Under the pieces are notes generated by a model. It saw only the letters and a list, made by a program, of their open reading frames with translations. It ran no database searches and had not been told where the DNA came from. DNA of 64,000 nucleotides from NCBI GenBank assembly GCA_023333565.1, contig JAJKFH010001359.1, positions 806,001 through 870,000 of the forward strand, written 5' to 3'. Of the stretch, positions 1 through 11,909 are shown piece by piece. A program made the translations under genes and the position numbers. Source of the DNA: Puffinus mauretanicus (taxonomy: Eukaryota; Chordata; Aves; Procellariiformes; Procellariidae). Each line of letters begins with the position of its first letter. Position 1 is the first letter of the stretch.

Positions 1-2252
1 AACAGACACTCATAAATAGAGAAGGTTTGGACTTTTCTCCATACCATCTTGTTTCCAGGTGTCCTGTAAGATTCTGAATTTTAGAAGCAGACACGTCTAT
101 TTCCTGCTAGTGATCAGTTAAAATTTTCTCCTCTGAAAGGAAGCATCATGGACAGTGCTTGTTGATACATCCGTAAAATGCCATGAACTTTACAGAACTA
201 TAAAAATATATTTTTTTAATTGATTAAACCTGTTTGGCAAAGAGACAGAAATGCTAGAGATACAAAGAGAGAGGGAAGTGGGAGAAATGGGAACCAATTT
301 ATGAATTAAATAACTATTTAATTGAGCTCACATAAATAAAAGTCTTCCAGTCCTTTCCAGAGCTTCTTTACACAATTATATCTTCCATCAAATCACTCTT
401 AGTTGAGATTTTTCTTTTGTGCCCTGCCAGTGCTTTACATCTGGTTTATGCAGAGGTCTTGAACATCTTACAGATACCATCATGTCATGATTCTTGTTCA
501 TTTCATTCAGCACAAACCTGATTTTTGAAGCAAGATGCTAGGTTGTATGCATGAGATTAACAACTACCTTGTTAAAAGGTCAACAAACCATTCTTTTTAT
601 CCCATGTAAGCACACTTTACAGCAGGTGATAAACTCCTATTCTACTCTACTGTCCCTCTGTAACAATCAGTGAAAGGAAAAGATTGTTTAGCTCTTCCTC
701 TGGTATATTTGTCACTATCTTCTCCACAGATCTATTCACAAAGTTTTCCTTTTTTCACATTTCTTTCCTTTCCTCTCTATTCAGTTAATAATTCCATCCA
801 TTTTGCATTATTTTGTTAGAAATTTTTTTTCTAGCTCAATCAGTTCTTTTTTCCCACTTTCCTGAGTAGAATGCAAACCCCAAAAGCCTTTTAGTTAGGA
901 CTTGAGTAGACTTGGCAAAGAATTGTTGTTTAAAAATGTATTAGCTCGTGCATTTCAATGGACTTGTTTTTAAGCATCATTATAGGATTATTGAACACCT
1001 TTTAAAATGTAGGATCTGGCTGTACGGAAACTGTTTAAAGGTATGAAGTCCTATATAGATCCAGGGCCTAAAATCATGTTAAAATCTCTGTGCTGATTTG
1101 GTTTTAAATACAATGTAGTGCAGTTTCACCAGTCTTTTGCAGGTACTTTAAGATGCTGCGCGACCTCTGAACCAACCAGACGCCATACTGTCAGGGTTAA
1201 TGAGGTACTCAGTCCAAGCTAATAAGCTCCGCTGGGGAGCAGGAGACATTAACTGAGGTTCAGAGTCTTGCTACAAGCCTCTGGTCAGCTGAAAGGAGGG
1301 GCAGAGCACATCTGCTTAGTGTACCTAGAGAATACATTCACGGTTATGTGAAAAGATCATGTACTTTAACCTTTTTGGGGAAACTTGTAGACATGGTAGT
1401 AAAGACTCAAATTCTTGGTTTTCTAAATAGTTTGAAATATGCAAAACACGTTCATTTGTCTATTAACATAGCAGTGAAGTCTGTAACGGTTTTCATAGAG
1501 GAAGAACTATTTGTTATCTCAGCATTCTTCTCATTTTGCAAAGGATTTTGATTGCATGCCATTCCAAGGTCATGTGTTGTAATCGTTAGGAGTGATATAT
1601 CCCTATCAGTCACAGATGCTGAGCGAGTAGTGAACCATCTTCTATTTGGTTTCTCCACCCTAAAGGCAGAGTAACTCTATCAGTGTTAGGCGAGTTGCTT
1701 TTGATGCATATGTGGGTGAATACAGGCAAAGCTGAGGATAATCAAGTTGTTCCATTTAAGTGAATTCCCAAATCACATCTCTACTTTCAACACTTGTTTC
1801 TGTTTTTTTTTATCCATACATTTTGAAAAAAGCCACAAAAAATACCACAGTGACACCAGAATTAAATTTGTAAGCTTAACCATTGTGTTTCTTGCAATAC
1901 TATAAAGTAGTAACTATAATCTTTACTGTGACTGACAACTGTAATAAATCTCTCTGATCAGTAAGTGCAAGTGCTATACTATGTGAACTGCTTTGAGAAC
2001 AAAGAGGGAGGACAACACTATTAAAAACTGATTGAAAGGCCACAGTTCTTTTCATCAGGCTACTCAGTCCACAGAGTGTGGAAGTGAAAACCCCTCTAGG
2101 ACATGCAACTGTGAAGAAAAAGCTGTTTAAGAACAAGTACGAGATAAAAAAAAGCAAAATTCAAATAGTCATCAATGACTATTCTTTTAGATGAGTTCTG
2201 GTAAAGGGGATAATCCTAAAATAGATCCTTCTATTGTGGACATCCCAGATGA
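1..2252. other. AT-rich non-coding DNA, no gene recognised
   Basis: Only short open frames (under 90 codons) without recognisable protein features are present. The stretch is AT-rich with many homopolymer T and A tracts. The only compositional exception is a small GC-richer patch with several CpGs at about 1140-1330, annotated separately as a weak exon candidate. No repeat family is recognised here. Confidence 0.7.
1143..1204 (+). other. Weak candidate exon in a GC-richer patch
   Basis: A pyrimidine-containing acceptor ending CTTTTGCAG lies directly upstream and GTACTC follows, which is a poor donor. The 62-nt interval contains CpGs (GCGCGAC, GACGCC) in an otherwise AT-rich region. One frame, starting at 1145, is open for 20 codons up to the donor and contains the residues SEPTRRHTVRVNE. 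No protein family is recognised. It may equally be a regulatory patch or chance, and the weak donor argues against an exon. Confidence 0.15.
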
Positions 2253-3290
2253 GAATCATAGAATCATAGAACCGTAGAATCATAGAATCATTTAGGTTGG
2301 AAAAGACCTTTAAGAACACTGAGTCCAACCGTAAACCTAACACTGCCAAGTCCACCACTAAACCATGTCCCTAAGTGCCACATCTACATGTCTTTTAAAT
2401 ATCTCCAGGGATGGTGACTCAACCACTTCCCTGGGCAGCCTCTTCCAAGACTTGATAACCCTTTCAGTAAAGAATTTTTTCCTAATATCTAATCTAAACC
2501 TCCTCTCGTCCTATCACTTGTTACTTGGGAGAAGAGATCAACACCAACCTCACTACAACCTCCTTCCAGGTGGTTATAGAGAGTGATAAGGTCTCTTCTC
2601 AGCCTCCTTTTCTCCAGGCTAAACAACCCTAGTTCCCTCAGCTGCTCCTCATAAGACTTGTTCTCCAGACCCTTCAGCAGCTTTGTTGCTCTTCTTTGGA
2701 CATGCTCCAGCACCTCAATGTCCTTCTTGTAGTGAGGGGTCCAAAACCGAACACAGTATTCGAGGTGCAACCTCACCAGTACGATCACTTCCCTCGTCCT
2801 GCTGGCCACACTATTTCTGATACAGGCCAGGATGCCGTTGGCCTTCTGGGCCACCTGGGCACACTGCCGGCTCATATTCAGCCTGGCTGTCGACCAAGAA
2901 CCCCAGGTCCTTTTCTTCCAGGCAGCTTTCCAGCCACTCTTCCTCAAGCCTGTAGCGTTGCATGGGGTTGTTGTGACCGAAGTGCAGGACCTGGCACTTA
3001 GCTTTGTTGAACCACATATAATTGGCCTTGGCCCATTGATCCAGCCTGTCCACATCCCTCTGTAGAGCCTTTCTACCCTCAAACAGATCAACGTTCCCAC
3101 CCAACTTGGTGTCGTCTGCAAACTTAGTGAGGGTGCACTTGATAGTCTTGTCCAGATCATTGATAAAGATATTCAAGAGAACTGGTCCCAATACTAAGCC
3201 TTGGGGAACACCACTTGTGACCAACCGCCAACTGGATTTAACTCCATTCACTACAACTCTTTGGGCTTGGACATCCAGAAACAGAATAAC
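2253..3290 (-). mobile_element. CR1 LINE copy 1, 5'-truncated, minus strand
   Basis: The plus strand begins with several AATCATAG-type octamers, which are the reverse complement of the ATTCTATG 3' terminal repeats of avian CR1. Reading the minus strand, the element holds the C-terminal half of the reverse transcriptase ORF followed by the short 3' UTR. Similarity to CR1 copy 4 (22931-24040) is obvious along the whole length, and both belong to the same subfamily by their 3' UTR wording (AAACCATGTCCCTAAG). The element stops abruptly near 3285-3290, in the middle of the RT domain. This is the 5' truncation normal for CR1, and no target duplication is expected. It is dead. Confidence 0.95.
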
Positions 3291-3308
3291 TGTGCTGTCA
3301 AACATCAA
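2489..3308 (-). pseudogene. CR1 ORF2 reverse transcriptase fragment, frameshifted
   Basis: This is the decayed RT-coding part of CR1 copy 1. The upstream piece (3308 to about 2890) carries [14 protein letters not shown] and the catalytic FADDTKL motif, followed by the [14 protein letters not shown] segment. The frame then shifts by one near 2890: an extra T in the GCCTGGCTG stretch compared with GCCGGCTG in copy 4. It continues in a second frame with [20 protein letters not shown] and ends in [19 protein letters not shown]. About 18 bp are also missing near 2780 relative to copy 4, which removes the PLYSAL residues. The FADD aspartates survive, but the N-terminal endonuclease and most of the RT fingers are absent. 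The first few codons (3308 to about 3285) are flanking sequence. Confidence 0.9.
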
Positions 3309-5705
3309 ATACCTGTGAGAGCTCAGTGTGGCCTCTTTGCTGCTTCACAAGAGCTCAGGCAATTATTAAACTTTTACCATCTTGCTGGACTTGTAGCTGA
3401 ACTGTATAAGACATGCTGTTCCTAGACGGTAAACACAAGGCCTTCTGTCAGTCATTTCTCTTTGATAATTTGCCTGCTTTCTTCTGTTCACAGCTCTCAG
3501 CACCCATGTGGTTCAGAGTTTACTTACTCTATTTTGTCTCTCCCAGGGGTAACTCATGTGGTGCTGTTTGGTCTTCATCATCCACTTTGTTTCTATCCAC
3601 ATTTCTCCAGATGATGAGGTTTGTCTGGGGAGGTTTTTCTCCCCTGTTGTTTTTTTAGTTCACTCCCAAGATGAATGTCAATTAAATTTTACATCTGTTT
3701 CTGTTTCTTTATCTGTTGCAACATAAAGCTGTAACTGTCCCTTCTGTAAATTCTGTAGCAATAGCTCTGCTGAGTTCCATTTGATTGGTGAGACAAAATC
3801 ATTTATATATCTGCATTTCTTACAAATTTTTTGTGTCAGTTTCAAACCAGTAAGAATTGGTACTTGGTAGTCATATGAGCCAAGAATCTGGCCAATAAAG
3901 TCATAGTCTGTTTTGCAAATCAGTAAATTCCTGTTCCTTAAGATGTATTTTGGCTTGCAAATCCACTGCAAATCCACCTACATTTTATCATTTGATTATA
4001 TCTGGACTAAGTAGCACTTTCCTCCTGCTGCTTGTCAAGGTGTATATATTCCAGGTCGTATTTAATAATGCAGCTTCCTAAAGTGACCTCTTTTCTGCAT
4101 GAATGTTGGCTCTGACCTTCATTTTGTTGAGCTCAGTTCATTACATATTCTCTCTTGGTTGCTTCTGCACTCTCTAGGGAATACTCTCATCTCAGCACTC
4201 AAGAGGTTTCACTGCTAATGAAAATCCCTAAGTATCACAATTAAAATTTACTCTGCTGAGCTCAATCTACGAAAAACAACACTGTATATTGCTGTTAATA
4301 ATCTAGATCTTATTAAAACCAACTTGAGTTATTTATTTCCATGTCAAGTCAAAGTAATTTACATGCATATAATAAACTTACATCTAAAGGGTTAATGAGC
4401 CAGATTCTGGCCTTAGTCTCGCTGGAAACACAGACATCTGTTCCAATATAACTTAGTAAAGATATTACTCCAAAATAAGCGACTCCAGTGTTTCTTTTTT
4501 CAGATAGACAGAACAAACTAGTGTCTAGTGTCACCATTACAGAAAAGGAAGACTTATTCCATTGTTGTGTATCTCAATTTCCCTATGCTGTTTGACCACT
4601 TCCCATGCTGAGAATACTGTCTGACAATCTAAAAATGTTTTAGAGTAAAAATCTTTCCTCAGAAAATCTACTATGGCTATTTCTTGCATTGCTCTGACAA
4701 GAATTGAATGAGTTTCTAAAACAAGTTTAATTAGAATGAGTAAATAAATGCTCCGCGTAGGATGGAGAGAAATGGTATGGAGGGATTATCTGTGTCCATT
4801 TGGGTAAATCTGAATAATCATTTATGATAGAGTTGTCTCTGATGTAAATACTACTGTATTTCATACCTCTGTGCATATCTCTCTGTCTTTCATTCTTCCT
4901 CTCTGTTGAAAAGAGTGTTCTGAATTAATGACAGTTTAGTAATGGTAGAGGTCCAACTCATCTCGATTTATATCTCATCAACCTGACATACAGTCCACAA
5001 AAGCTGTAAAGAAAGTAGCTGTCCCTGCCTTCTGAGTCACTTAACCTCTAAGTCATGCAAAGCACCTATACAAGGCCTCTCTGATGCTGGAAGGGAAGTC
5101 AAAATATGCCTTTAAGCTAATACTTCCCCATTTCTTTCCTGTCCCAAGAAAGAAGCCTGAGCTTCTTCCCACTCACAGAATCTCAGGCAAGGATCTACCC
5201 CATTGACACTTCCTGAGGCAACCCACTGGGTGTTGCTACAGCAGCGACGGCTGTAGAGTTCAATTTAGTATTTATTCTTCCCTAGGAATGTATCCATGAG
5301 TCAAATCTCCATCTCTGCCAAACGTTAATTCTTGGTATAGGTGCTGATGCCTTGTCCATTTGGCTTCAAGCCTCTGTATGGGCAGGAGTCACAATACCAA
5401 TAGCATTTATCAGCTGTGTTTCACTACCATCTCTGTTATAACTACACTGTAATTTTAAACAACTGGAAAATTAACCAAATTCCATATATTTAAAGGGAAG
5501 ACCCTTACCTGATCACAATGCATGAGGGTATTCAACATATTTTTTGTTTAACATAAGTAAGAAATAAAAAGTTTAGAATTAGAATTAGAATGGGATTGAG
5601 TTAATCAAGTTGAATCTTAAATAAAATTAATAACCATGGTAAACTATAATGAAAGTGAGATGTGTGTCGCATGAGTCTTTATTCAGCACAGTATTAACTC
5701 ATTTT
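3291..5705. other. AT-rich non-coding DNA between two CR1 copies
   Basis: No gene is recognised. Open frames are at most about 100 codons and none shows a domain. A short tandem TTAGAA-type run occurs at about 5572-5592. The sequence around 4396-4475 contains a CCAGATTCTGG core resembling very old dispersed sauropsid repeat debris, too decayed to name. Confidence 0.7.
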
Positions 5706-7648
5706 GGAATCATAGAACCATAGAATCATAGAATAGTTTGGGATGGAAGGGACCTTTAAAGGTCATCTAGTCCAAACCCCCTGCCATAGGCAGGGACATC
5801 TTCAACTAGATCAGGTTGCTCAGAGCCCCGTCCAGCCTGACCTTGAATGTTGCCAGGGATGGGGCATCTACCACCCCTCTGAGCAACCTGTGCCAATGTT
5901 TCACCACCCACACTGTAAAAAATTTCTTCCTTATAGCCAGTCAAAATCTACTCTCTTTTAATTTAAAATCATTCCTCCTTCTCCTGCCGCAACAGGCCCT
6001 GCTAAAAAGATTGCCACCATCTTTCTTATAAGCCCCCTTTAAGTACTGAAAGGCTAAAAATAAGGTCTCCCCAAAGCCTTCTCTTCTCCAGGCTGAACAA
6101 CCCCAACTCTCTCAGCCTTTCTTCATAGGAGAGGCGTTCCATCCCCCTGATCACTTTTGTGGTCCTCCTCTGGACCCGCTCCAACAGGTCCATGTCTTTC
6201 CTGTGCTGAGGGCTCCAGAGCTGGATGCAGTACTGCAGGTGGGGTCTCACCAGAGCAGAGTAGAGGGACAGAATCACCTCCCTCAACCTGCTGGCCACGC
6301 TTCTTTTGATGTAGCCCAGGATACGGTTGGCCTTCTGGGCTGCAAACGCACATTGCTTGCTCCTGTCCAGTTTTTCGTCCACCGGTACCCCCAAGTCCTT
6401 CTCGGCAGGGCTGCTCTCAATCCTTTCATCCCCCAGCCTGTATTGATACCGGGGGTTGCCCCGACCCAGGTGCGGGATCTTGCACTTGGCTTTGTTCAAC
6501 CTCATGAGGTTTACACGGGCCCGCTTCTCGAGCTTGTCCAGGTCCCTCTGGATGGCATCTCGTCCCTCAGGCGTGTCAACCGCACCACTCAGCTTGGGGT
6601 CATTTGCAAACTTGCTGAGGGTGCACTCGATCCCACTGTCTATGGCATTGATGAAGATATTAAACAGTACCGGTCCCAATATGGACTCCTGCGGGACACC
6701 ACTTGTCACTGATCTCCATCTGGACATTGAGCTGTTCACCACTACCCTCTGGATGCGTCTATCCAACCAATTCTTCACCCACCGGACAGTCCACCCATCA
6801 AATCCATACCTCTCCAGTTTAGAGAGAAGGATGTTGTGGGGGACCTGTCAAAGGCCTTACCGAGGTCCAGATAGATGACATCGGTAGCTCTTCCCATGTC
6901 CACTGATGTAGTGACTCCATCATAGAAGGCCACTAGATTGGTCAGGCAGGACTGGCCCTTTGGTGAAGCCACGCTGGCTGTTTCGAATCACCTCCCTGTC
7001 CTTAGCATAGCCTCCAGGAGGATCTGTTCCATGATCTTCCCAGGCACAGAGGTGACACTGACTGGCTTGTACTTCCCCGGGTCTTCCTTTTTTCCCTTTT
7101 TAAAAATGGCGGTAATGTTTCCCCTTTTCCAGTCAGCGGGAACTTCACCGGACTGCCACGACTACTCAAAGATGATGGATAGTGGCTTAGCAACTTCATC
7201 CGCCAGTTCCTTCAGGACCCACGGATGGATCTCATCAGGTCCATGGACTTGTGCACCTTCCAGTTCCTTAGATGCTCTTGAACCTGATCGTTTCCCACAG
7301 TGGGTGGCTCTTCATTCTCCGAGTCACCGCCTTTGCCTTCTGTGGCTTGGGCGGTGAGGCTCGAGCACTTGCCAGTGAAGACTGAGACAAAAAAGTCATT
7401 GAGTACCTCTGCCTTCTCCATATCCTGGGTGACCAGGACTCCCATTTTGTTCCGGAGAGGGCCCACATTTTCCCTAGTCTTCCTTTTATCCCTGACGTAG
7501 CTATAGAAGCTTTTCTTGTTGCCCTTGATGTCCCTGGCTGGATTTAATTCTATCAGCGCTTTAGCTTTCCTAACCTGATCCCTGGCTGCTCAGACAATTT
7601 CTCTGTATTCCTCCTAGGCTATCTGTCCTTGCTTCCACCCTCTGTAAA
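5706..7648 (-). mobile_element. CR1 LINE copy 2, longest copy, minus strand
   Basis: The 3' end lies at the left with AATCATAGAACCATAGAATCATAG, followed by a 3' UTR wording (GGGATGGAAGGGACCTTTAAAGGTC, then CAAACCCCCTGCCAT) that differs from copies 1, 3 and 4, so this is another CR1 subfamily. On the minus strand it holds the linker upstream of the RT, the RT core and the C-terminal part of ORF2, in several frame-broken pieces. It is truncated near 7648, where the CR1-like TTCCACCCTCTGTA run gives way to unrelated AT-rich DNA. The apurinic endonuclease domain is not present. At 1.9 kb it is long for a genomic CR1 copy, most of which are a few hundred bases. Confidence 0.95.
6026..7466 (-). pseudogene. 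CR1 ORF2 reverse transcriptase, broken in several frames
   Basis: Three consecutive minus-strand pieces can be read. 7466-7212 is the region before the RT, with [11 protein letters not shown]. 6972-6775 carries the first catalytic palm motif, [12 protein letters not shown], close to the family's usual YLDFSKAFD. 6778-6026 (250 codons) carries [20 protein letters not shown], the second palm motif and the C-terminal [20 protein letters not shown]. The second catalytic motif reads FAND instead of FADD, so one essential aspartate is lost. Together with the frame breaks, this shows that the copy cannot encode an active enzyme. 7199-7002 is the decayed join. Host promoters play no visible part. Confidence 0.92.
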
Positions 7649-8901
7649 TTTTAGTTTTTCTTTATAACTTTCATTCTTCATTATAACTTTACATTTAAAT
7701 GGTATTTTCTCTTACAAAAGTCCAAAAGAAGTCACATTATGTTTGTGAGATGTACACAAAAAGTGCTTAATTTCTTAGCATTTGATACCCTTTGAATGAA
7801 TCAATAAATATCCTTCCTTAGAAAACCTTTCAGAGGTCTTCGAGTCAGACTTTAAGCCAGGACTCTGAAACTGTTAGAATATACAAAGTTAGTGAGGCTC
7901 AATGTTGGTAGAAATACTAGGAAGAACAACATTGTACTTCCCGAGTTCCAGTTAGAGTTTTCCTTAAGTAACAATGAAAGTACTAGAAGTCTTCAAGGTA
8001 AATATATCCAGTGAAGAAATTTCAATCTGTGACTTTTACAAGAAAACATTTTTTTGAACTCTTAACAAAACATTGTGAAATCTGAAAGTCGAATGTCTAT
8101 TTTCTTAAATTCATATGAGAATTACAGTGGGGGTTGTCACTGGAATATTTCATATGCAGGTAATTTATTTGCTAATTTATTAATAGAATTTGAAGTTTAG
8201 AAATCTTTTCATTTAAGATTAATCATTAGCAACTCATATTTTTTTTGATCTGAGAGCTTTTCCTTCAATGTTAAAAATATACTAGGATGTAAATCACAGT
8301 GTTGTAAATTTTTAAAATTACAGAAAGACTAACACTTGAAATTTTTAAGAGGCAGAGTTTATTACTGTTATTGTAGTAAGGAATTTTGTATTACTGTTGA
8401 AGTTTTCCTATTTCTAGGTTCCAACTAGGAAAATCTGAAACTGGTACAGTACCATTGAGTTATCTGCAGTGGTTTTCTGCAAAAGAGTCATTGTGTGACT
8501 AAAAGAAGACATTTTTGGCATATGATGCATATGTATGGCAGTATCTCACAAGGCAGAGAAGTTCTGCCGATATAGGAGCAAAAGATGAAACCTCATTTGT
8601 GAAATAGGTGGTGTGCTGCAGCTCACTCATATATGGAGAAAACAGGCAAATAAATGGAGATTAAATAGGGTATTTTGCATACATTTAGGAAGGAAAAGTA
8701 TTCTGCATGTACAAGCCAAAACAAGCAATTTGTTGGTTAAATAATGACCATAGACTTGGGTGTGTGAATGCAACAGAATGCAGCATTCATATCTGAATGA
8801 TTAATAAAAGAATTCTCTGAAAGATTTGCTTTGGTTTTAGGCACACATTTTTAGGCCCATTTCTGAGAATGTACATCTGCCTTTAAAAATTGTTCAGTGT
8901 T
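7649..8901. other. AT-rich non-coding DNA
   Basis: Nothing recognisable. The stretch has no open frame with family features, no transposon wording and no strong simple repeat. Confidence 0.7.
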
Positions 8902-9465
8902 TGTCCTGGTTCTGGCTGGGACAGAGTTAACTTTCTTCCCAGTAGCTTGGGGGGTGTGCTGTGTTTTGGGTTTGGTATGAGAGGAGTGTTGATGACCCAC
9001 TGATGCTTTGGCTGTTGCTGGGTGGTTCTTGCACCGGGGACTTTTTGTTTCTCTTTTCAGCCTCCCATGCCCTGCCAAGTGCAGGGGAAGCTGTGGGGGG
9101 GGAGCATAGCCGGGGTGGTTGACCCAGCTGGCCAATGGGGTATTCTATACCATGTGACATCACATCATGCTCAGTATAAAAAGGGGTGGTGGGGGGGTTC
9201 ACCCCCTGTTCGTGACACACGGTCAGCGGTTGGTGAGCACTTGCATTGTGCATTGCCTGCTTTGTATATTCTGCTATTGTTGTTGTTATCATTGTTGTTG
9301 TTATTGTTCTACTTCATTTTATTTCAATTATTAAACTGTTTTTATCTCAACCCGGGAGTTTTCCTACTCGTGCCCTCCCGATTCTCTCCCCCATCCCACT
9401 GGAGGAGGGGTGGTCAGTGAGTGGCTGCGTGGGGTTTAGCTGCTGGCTGGGGTTAAACCACGACA
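8902..9465 (+). mobile_element. Solo LTR of an avian endogenous retrovirus (type A)
   Basis: The 564-bp LTR begins TGTCCTGG and ends CCACGACA, with standard TG...CA retroviral ends. It is flanked on both sides by the identical 5-bp target duplication GTGTT (8897-8901 and 9466-9470). Inside are a CCAAT box (9132-9136), a TATA box TATAAAA (9175-9181) and the polyadenylation signal ATTAAA (9330-9335), so U3, R and U5 can be placed. There is no internal sequence, so two LTRs have recombined to leave a solo LTR. Its ends, CCAAT/TATA spacing and U5 wording are clearly related to the LTRs at 15962 and 17955, but its mid-U3 and R differ, so I call it a sister family. Confidence 0.95.
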
Positions 9466-11703
9466 GTGTTTTACATCAAATGGTAAAGTGATGGCCTCAA
9501 AGACATTAACATCATGGTGCATGTTCCTAGTATAGGTAGTAGCTTTGTCATGGAAATCAGCAAACAATTCAGATTGAAATTAAAAAGTAGGATGTTTATG
9601 GTAATTTTTTAGAAATAAGGGAGACAGGAATTTTTTACATTTACATGCAAAAGGCAGATCTTCTGACATGAATTCACAACTGCATCTCTTCTGGCCAGCT
9701 TTTCTCATTGTGTTCTCCAGTGAAAAGGATCCAAGGCGTGCTGAGTTTAGGCAGAATCTTTTATGTGTGCATTTGCGATTTATAATAAACTTGGGCCTCT
9801 GGGGAGGTGTTAGAGCAAAGGAAAATTTTAAAGAAGATAAAATCTAAAAGCTTTTAAATTTTATTTTTCAAATCTCACTGTGAGGATAAGTGACTAAAAG
9901 GACCATGATGCTCAATAACTAATTTCCTATTCCTGTGCAGTATAAGATCTTCTAGATAAAATGCATCACATTAGTGAAAAACCCAAACACCTATTTAATT
10001 AAGATATTGCATCATGAAAGGCAGGAAAGAGCCTCCTGAAAGTGCTCTGCAATGCACACAAAGCACTTTTACTTATTTCAATTCAATATGAAAGTCAAGC
10101 ATTGTAAAATCACCAAGCATTTTCCTTATCGGCATAATTTATGAAGTAGAATTTCTGGAACTGCAGTTGTTTGCTTAGGTTCCATTTTCTCCCCTATTCT
10201 CAGTAAAATAATCATGTTCATAACTCACTAGCAGCAGAAAAAAAAGAACTCTTCTTCCACAACAGCTTACAAAAGTGTATTCAACTCAGATTTCCCATAC
10301 ATTAATACCCCTTAGTTACTCCAAACACTTTCTGTTTGTGTATAAAAGTGTTCATACTGAAATTTTCTCACTTTTGAGTAATTGAGTGCAATATCTTCTA
10401 ATGCTATTAGAACCACAATGCAATAAAATATAAAAAGATGCTGTCACTAGCTGATTCAGTTACATTTTTCATATCAATTTTTAACCCCAGAGACCGTGAA
10501 ATGTGTCATACTATTGTCTCCAATTCTTATAAATTGGCCAGCATGATTCAGACCTAGCAGGAGCCTCATAGCCTTCTGGCTGTGGCTTGGGATCTCTCTC
10601 CAGAGAGCAAATCAAGTGTCAGAGTGCATCTTTATGTTAGAGTGAAGCAACTATAACTTACTATTTCAAAACTTGTGGTTTTGAAATAACCATAGTGAAC
10701 CCGCAGATAACTACATGATTTGAAACTCAGAATTACACTCCCTGTAATCACACTGTCATTGATGGGGTCCATGGGCAGAACTAAGCCCTTAACTCTGGGA
10801 TGTGTAACCATCACCAGCTGCATTTTTGCATCATTTGAGTGCATTGTGAAGATGTGTGGAGTGGTAGAACCATCACAGAACTGAAGAGTCACTGTGACAG
10901 TCAGTAGCAACAAATTAAAGTTTGTGGTAATCTTTACGCATGGAAATCCTCTTTGCAATGACTCAAGATCTTTTGTCAGTGGATACCCAACCAGATAGTG
11001 AACCTTTCTTGGCTGCAGAGATAATGAAATACCTTTGAGGTTACAGACCTACAAGATGCAGAGCTGCAGAAGAGCATCATTAATAGAGCAGATTTCATTC
11101 TTTGCAGCATAAAGATTGTGATCTTAGAAGATGATATTACAGACCTTGCTTGCTCTGTATTCTCAAAATAGCTTGAGGTATGATAAAATTTTCTATGGTA
11201 AAATTCCTGCTGTGGATAAAGCAACATGACCTTAGATTTGGGCTTTACTATTTCTATGAAAGCACAATACCTAACCACTAAGGCAACAGCCGGACTAGTA
11301 TGAAACAGAAGAATGTCACCGATGTATAACAGCAGAGGATTGGTATACAAACCCTATATAATCTTCACAATCCAGCCCTCAGTCTAAGAAATGATTAATA
11401 ATAACAATAGTTAATAAAGAGATAGAAGCATCTCTTTAAAGAGAAGGTTGCTGAAGCCTTTTGCAGCTGAACAGTGGGGCGGTTTCTAAGCCAGATAGAT
11501 TGGTCAGAGTCTGGCAGAAGGGTCTTTCCCCACTGTGTTGGCTTTGGGTTTGCTACAGGCTGGCAGTGCCTTTTAAATTACTTTTAGAAATGTTAGCAAA
11601 GTAATTAAGTGTGAATGATTGTGTTTGTCTCTCCATTCTTGCCAGCTATAGTTTTTAAAAAGGATGTGCTGGAAACAGTGGTGATAATACAGGGATGTTT
11701 TAG
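9466..11703. other. AT-rich non-coding DNA with two uninformative minus-strand frames
   Basis: Minus-strand open frames of 108 codons (10958-10632) and 124 codons (11350-10976) sit next to each other in different frames. Neither shows a domain, signal peptide plus mature-protein pattern or repeat similarity that I can name. I treat them as chance or heavily decayed sequence. The rest contains nothing recognisable. Confidence 0.6.
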
Positions 11704-11909
11704 TTACTGCTGAGCGGATTGGTCAAACACTGGAACAGGCTGCCCAGGGAAGTGGTTGAGTCACCATCCCTGGAGGTATTTAAAAGACGTGTAGATGAGG
11801 CGTGTAGGGACATGGTCTAGTGGGCATGGTGGTGTTGGGTTGACGGTCGGACTCGATGATCTTAGAGGTCTTTTCCAACCTTAATGATTCTATGATTCTG
11901 ATTCTATGT
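11704..11909 (+). mobile_element. CR1 LINE copy 3, 3' end only, plus strand
   Basis: About 200 bp correspond to the very end of CR1 ORF2 and its 3' UTR. The run GGTCAAACACTGGAACAGG is the typical CR1 coding end, followed by CATCCCTGGAGGTATTTAAA, then TCGATGATCTTAGAGGTC, TTTTCCAACC and the ATTCTATG terminal octamers. It is the only CR1 copy in plus orientation in the window. It is strongly 5'-truncated and has no coding capacity. Confidence 0.93.

Noticed and set aside
4396..4475. CCAGATTCTGG-type wording and a minus-strand frame with a GTAAGT donor at about 4380
   Set aside because: It resembles debris of very old dispersed sauropsid repeats and the acceptor is A-rich and poor; too decayed to name.
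8851..9420. Open frames up to 132 codons at 8.9-9.4 kb on both strands
   Set aside because: They lie entirely inside the solo LTR, which is non-coding; G-rich and GTT-rich LTR segments simply lack stops.
10632..11350. Two adjacent minus-strand frames of 108 and 124 codons
   Set aside because: They have no domains, are in different frames without splice sites of quality between them, and have AT-rich-like composition; probably chance.
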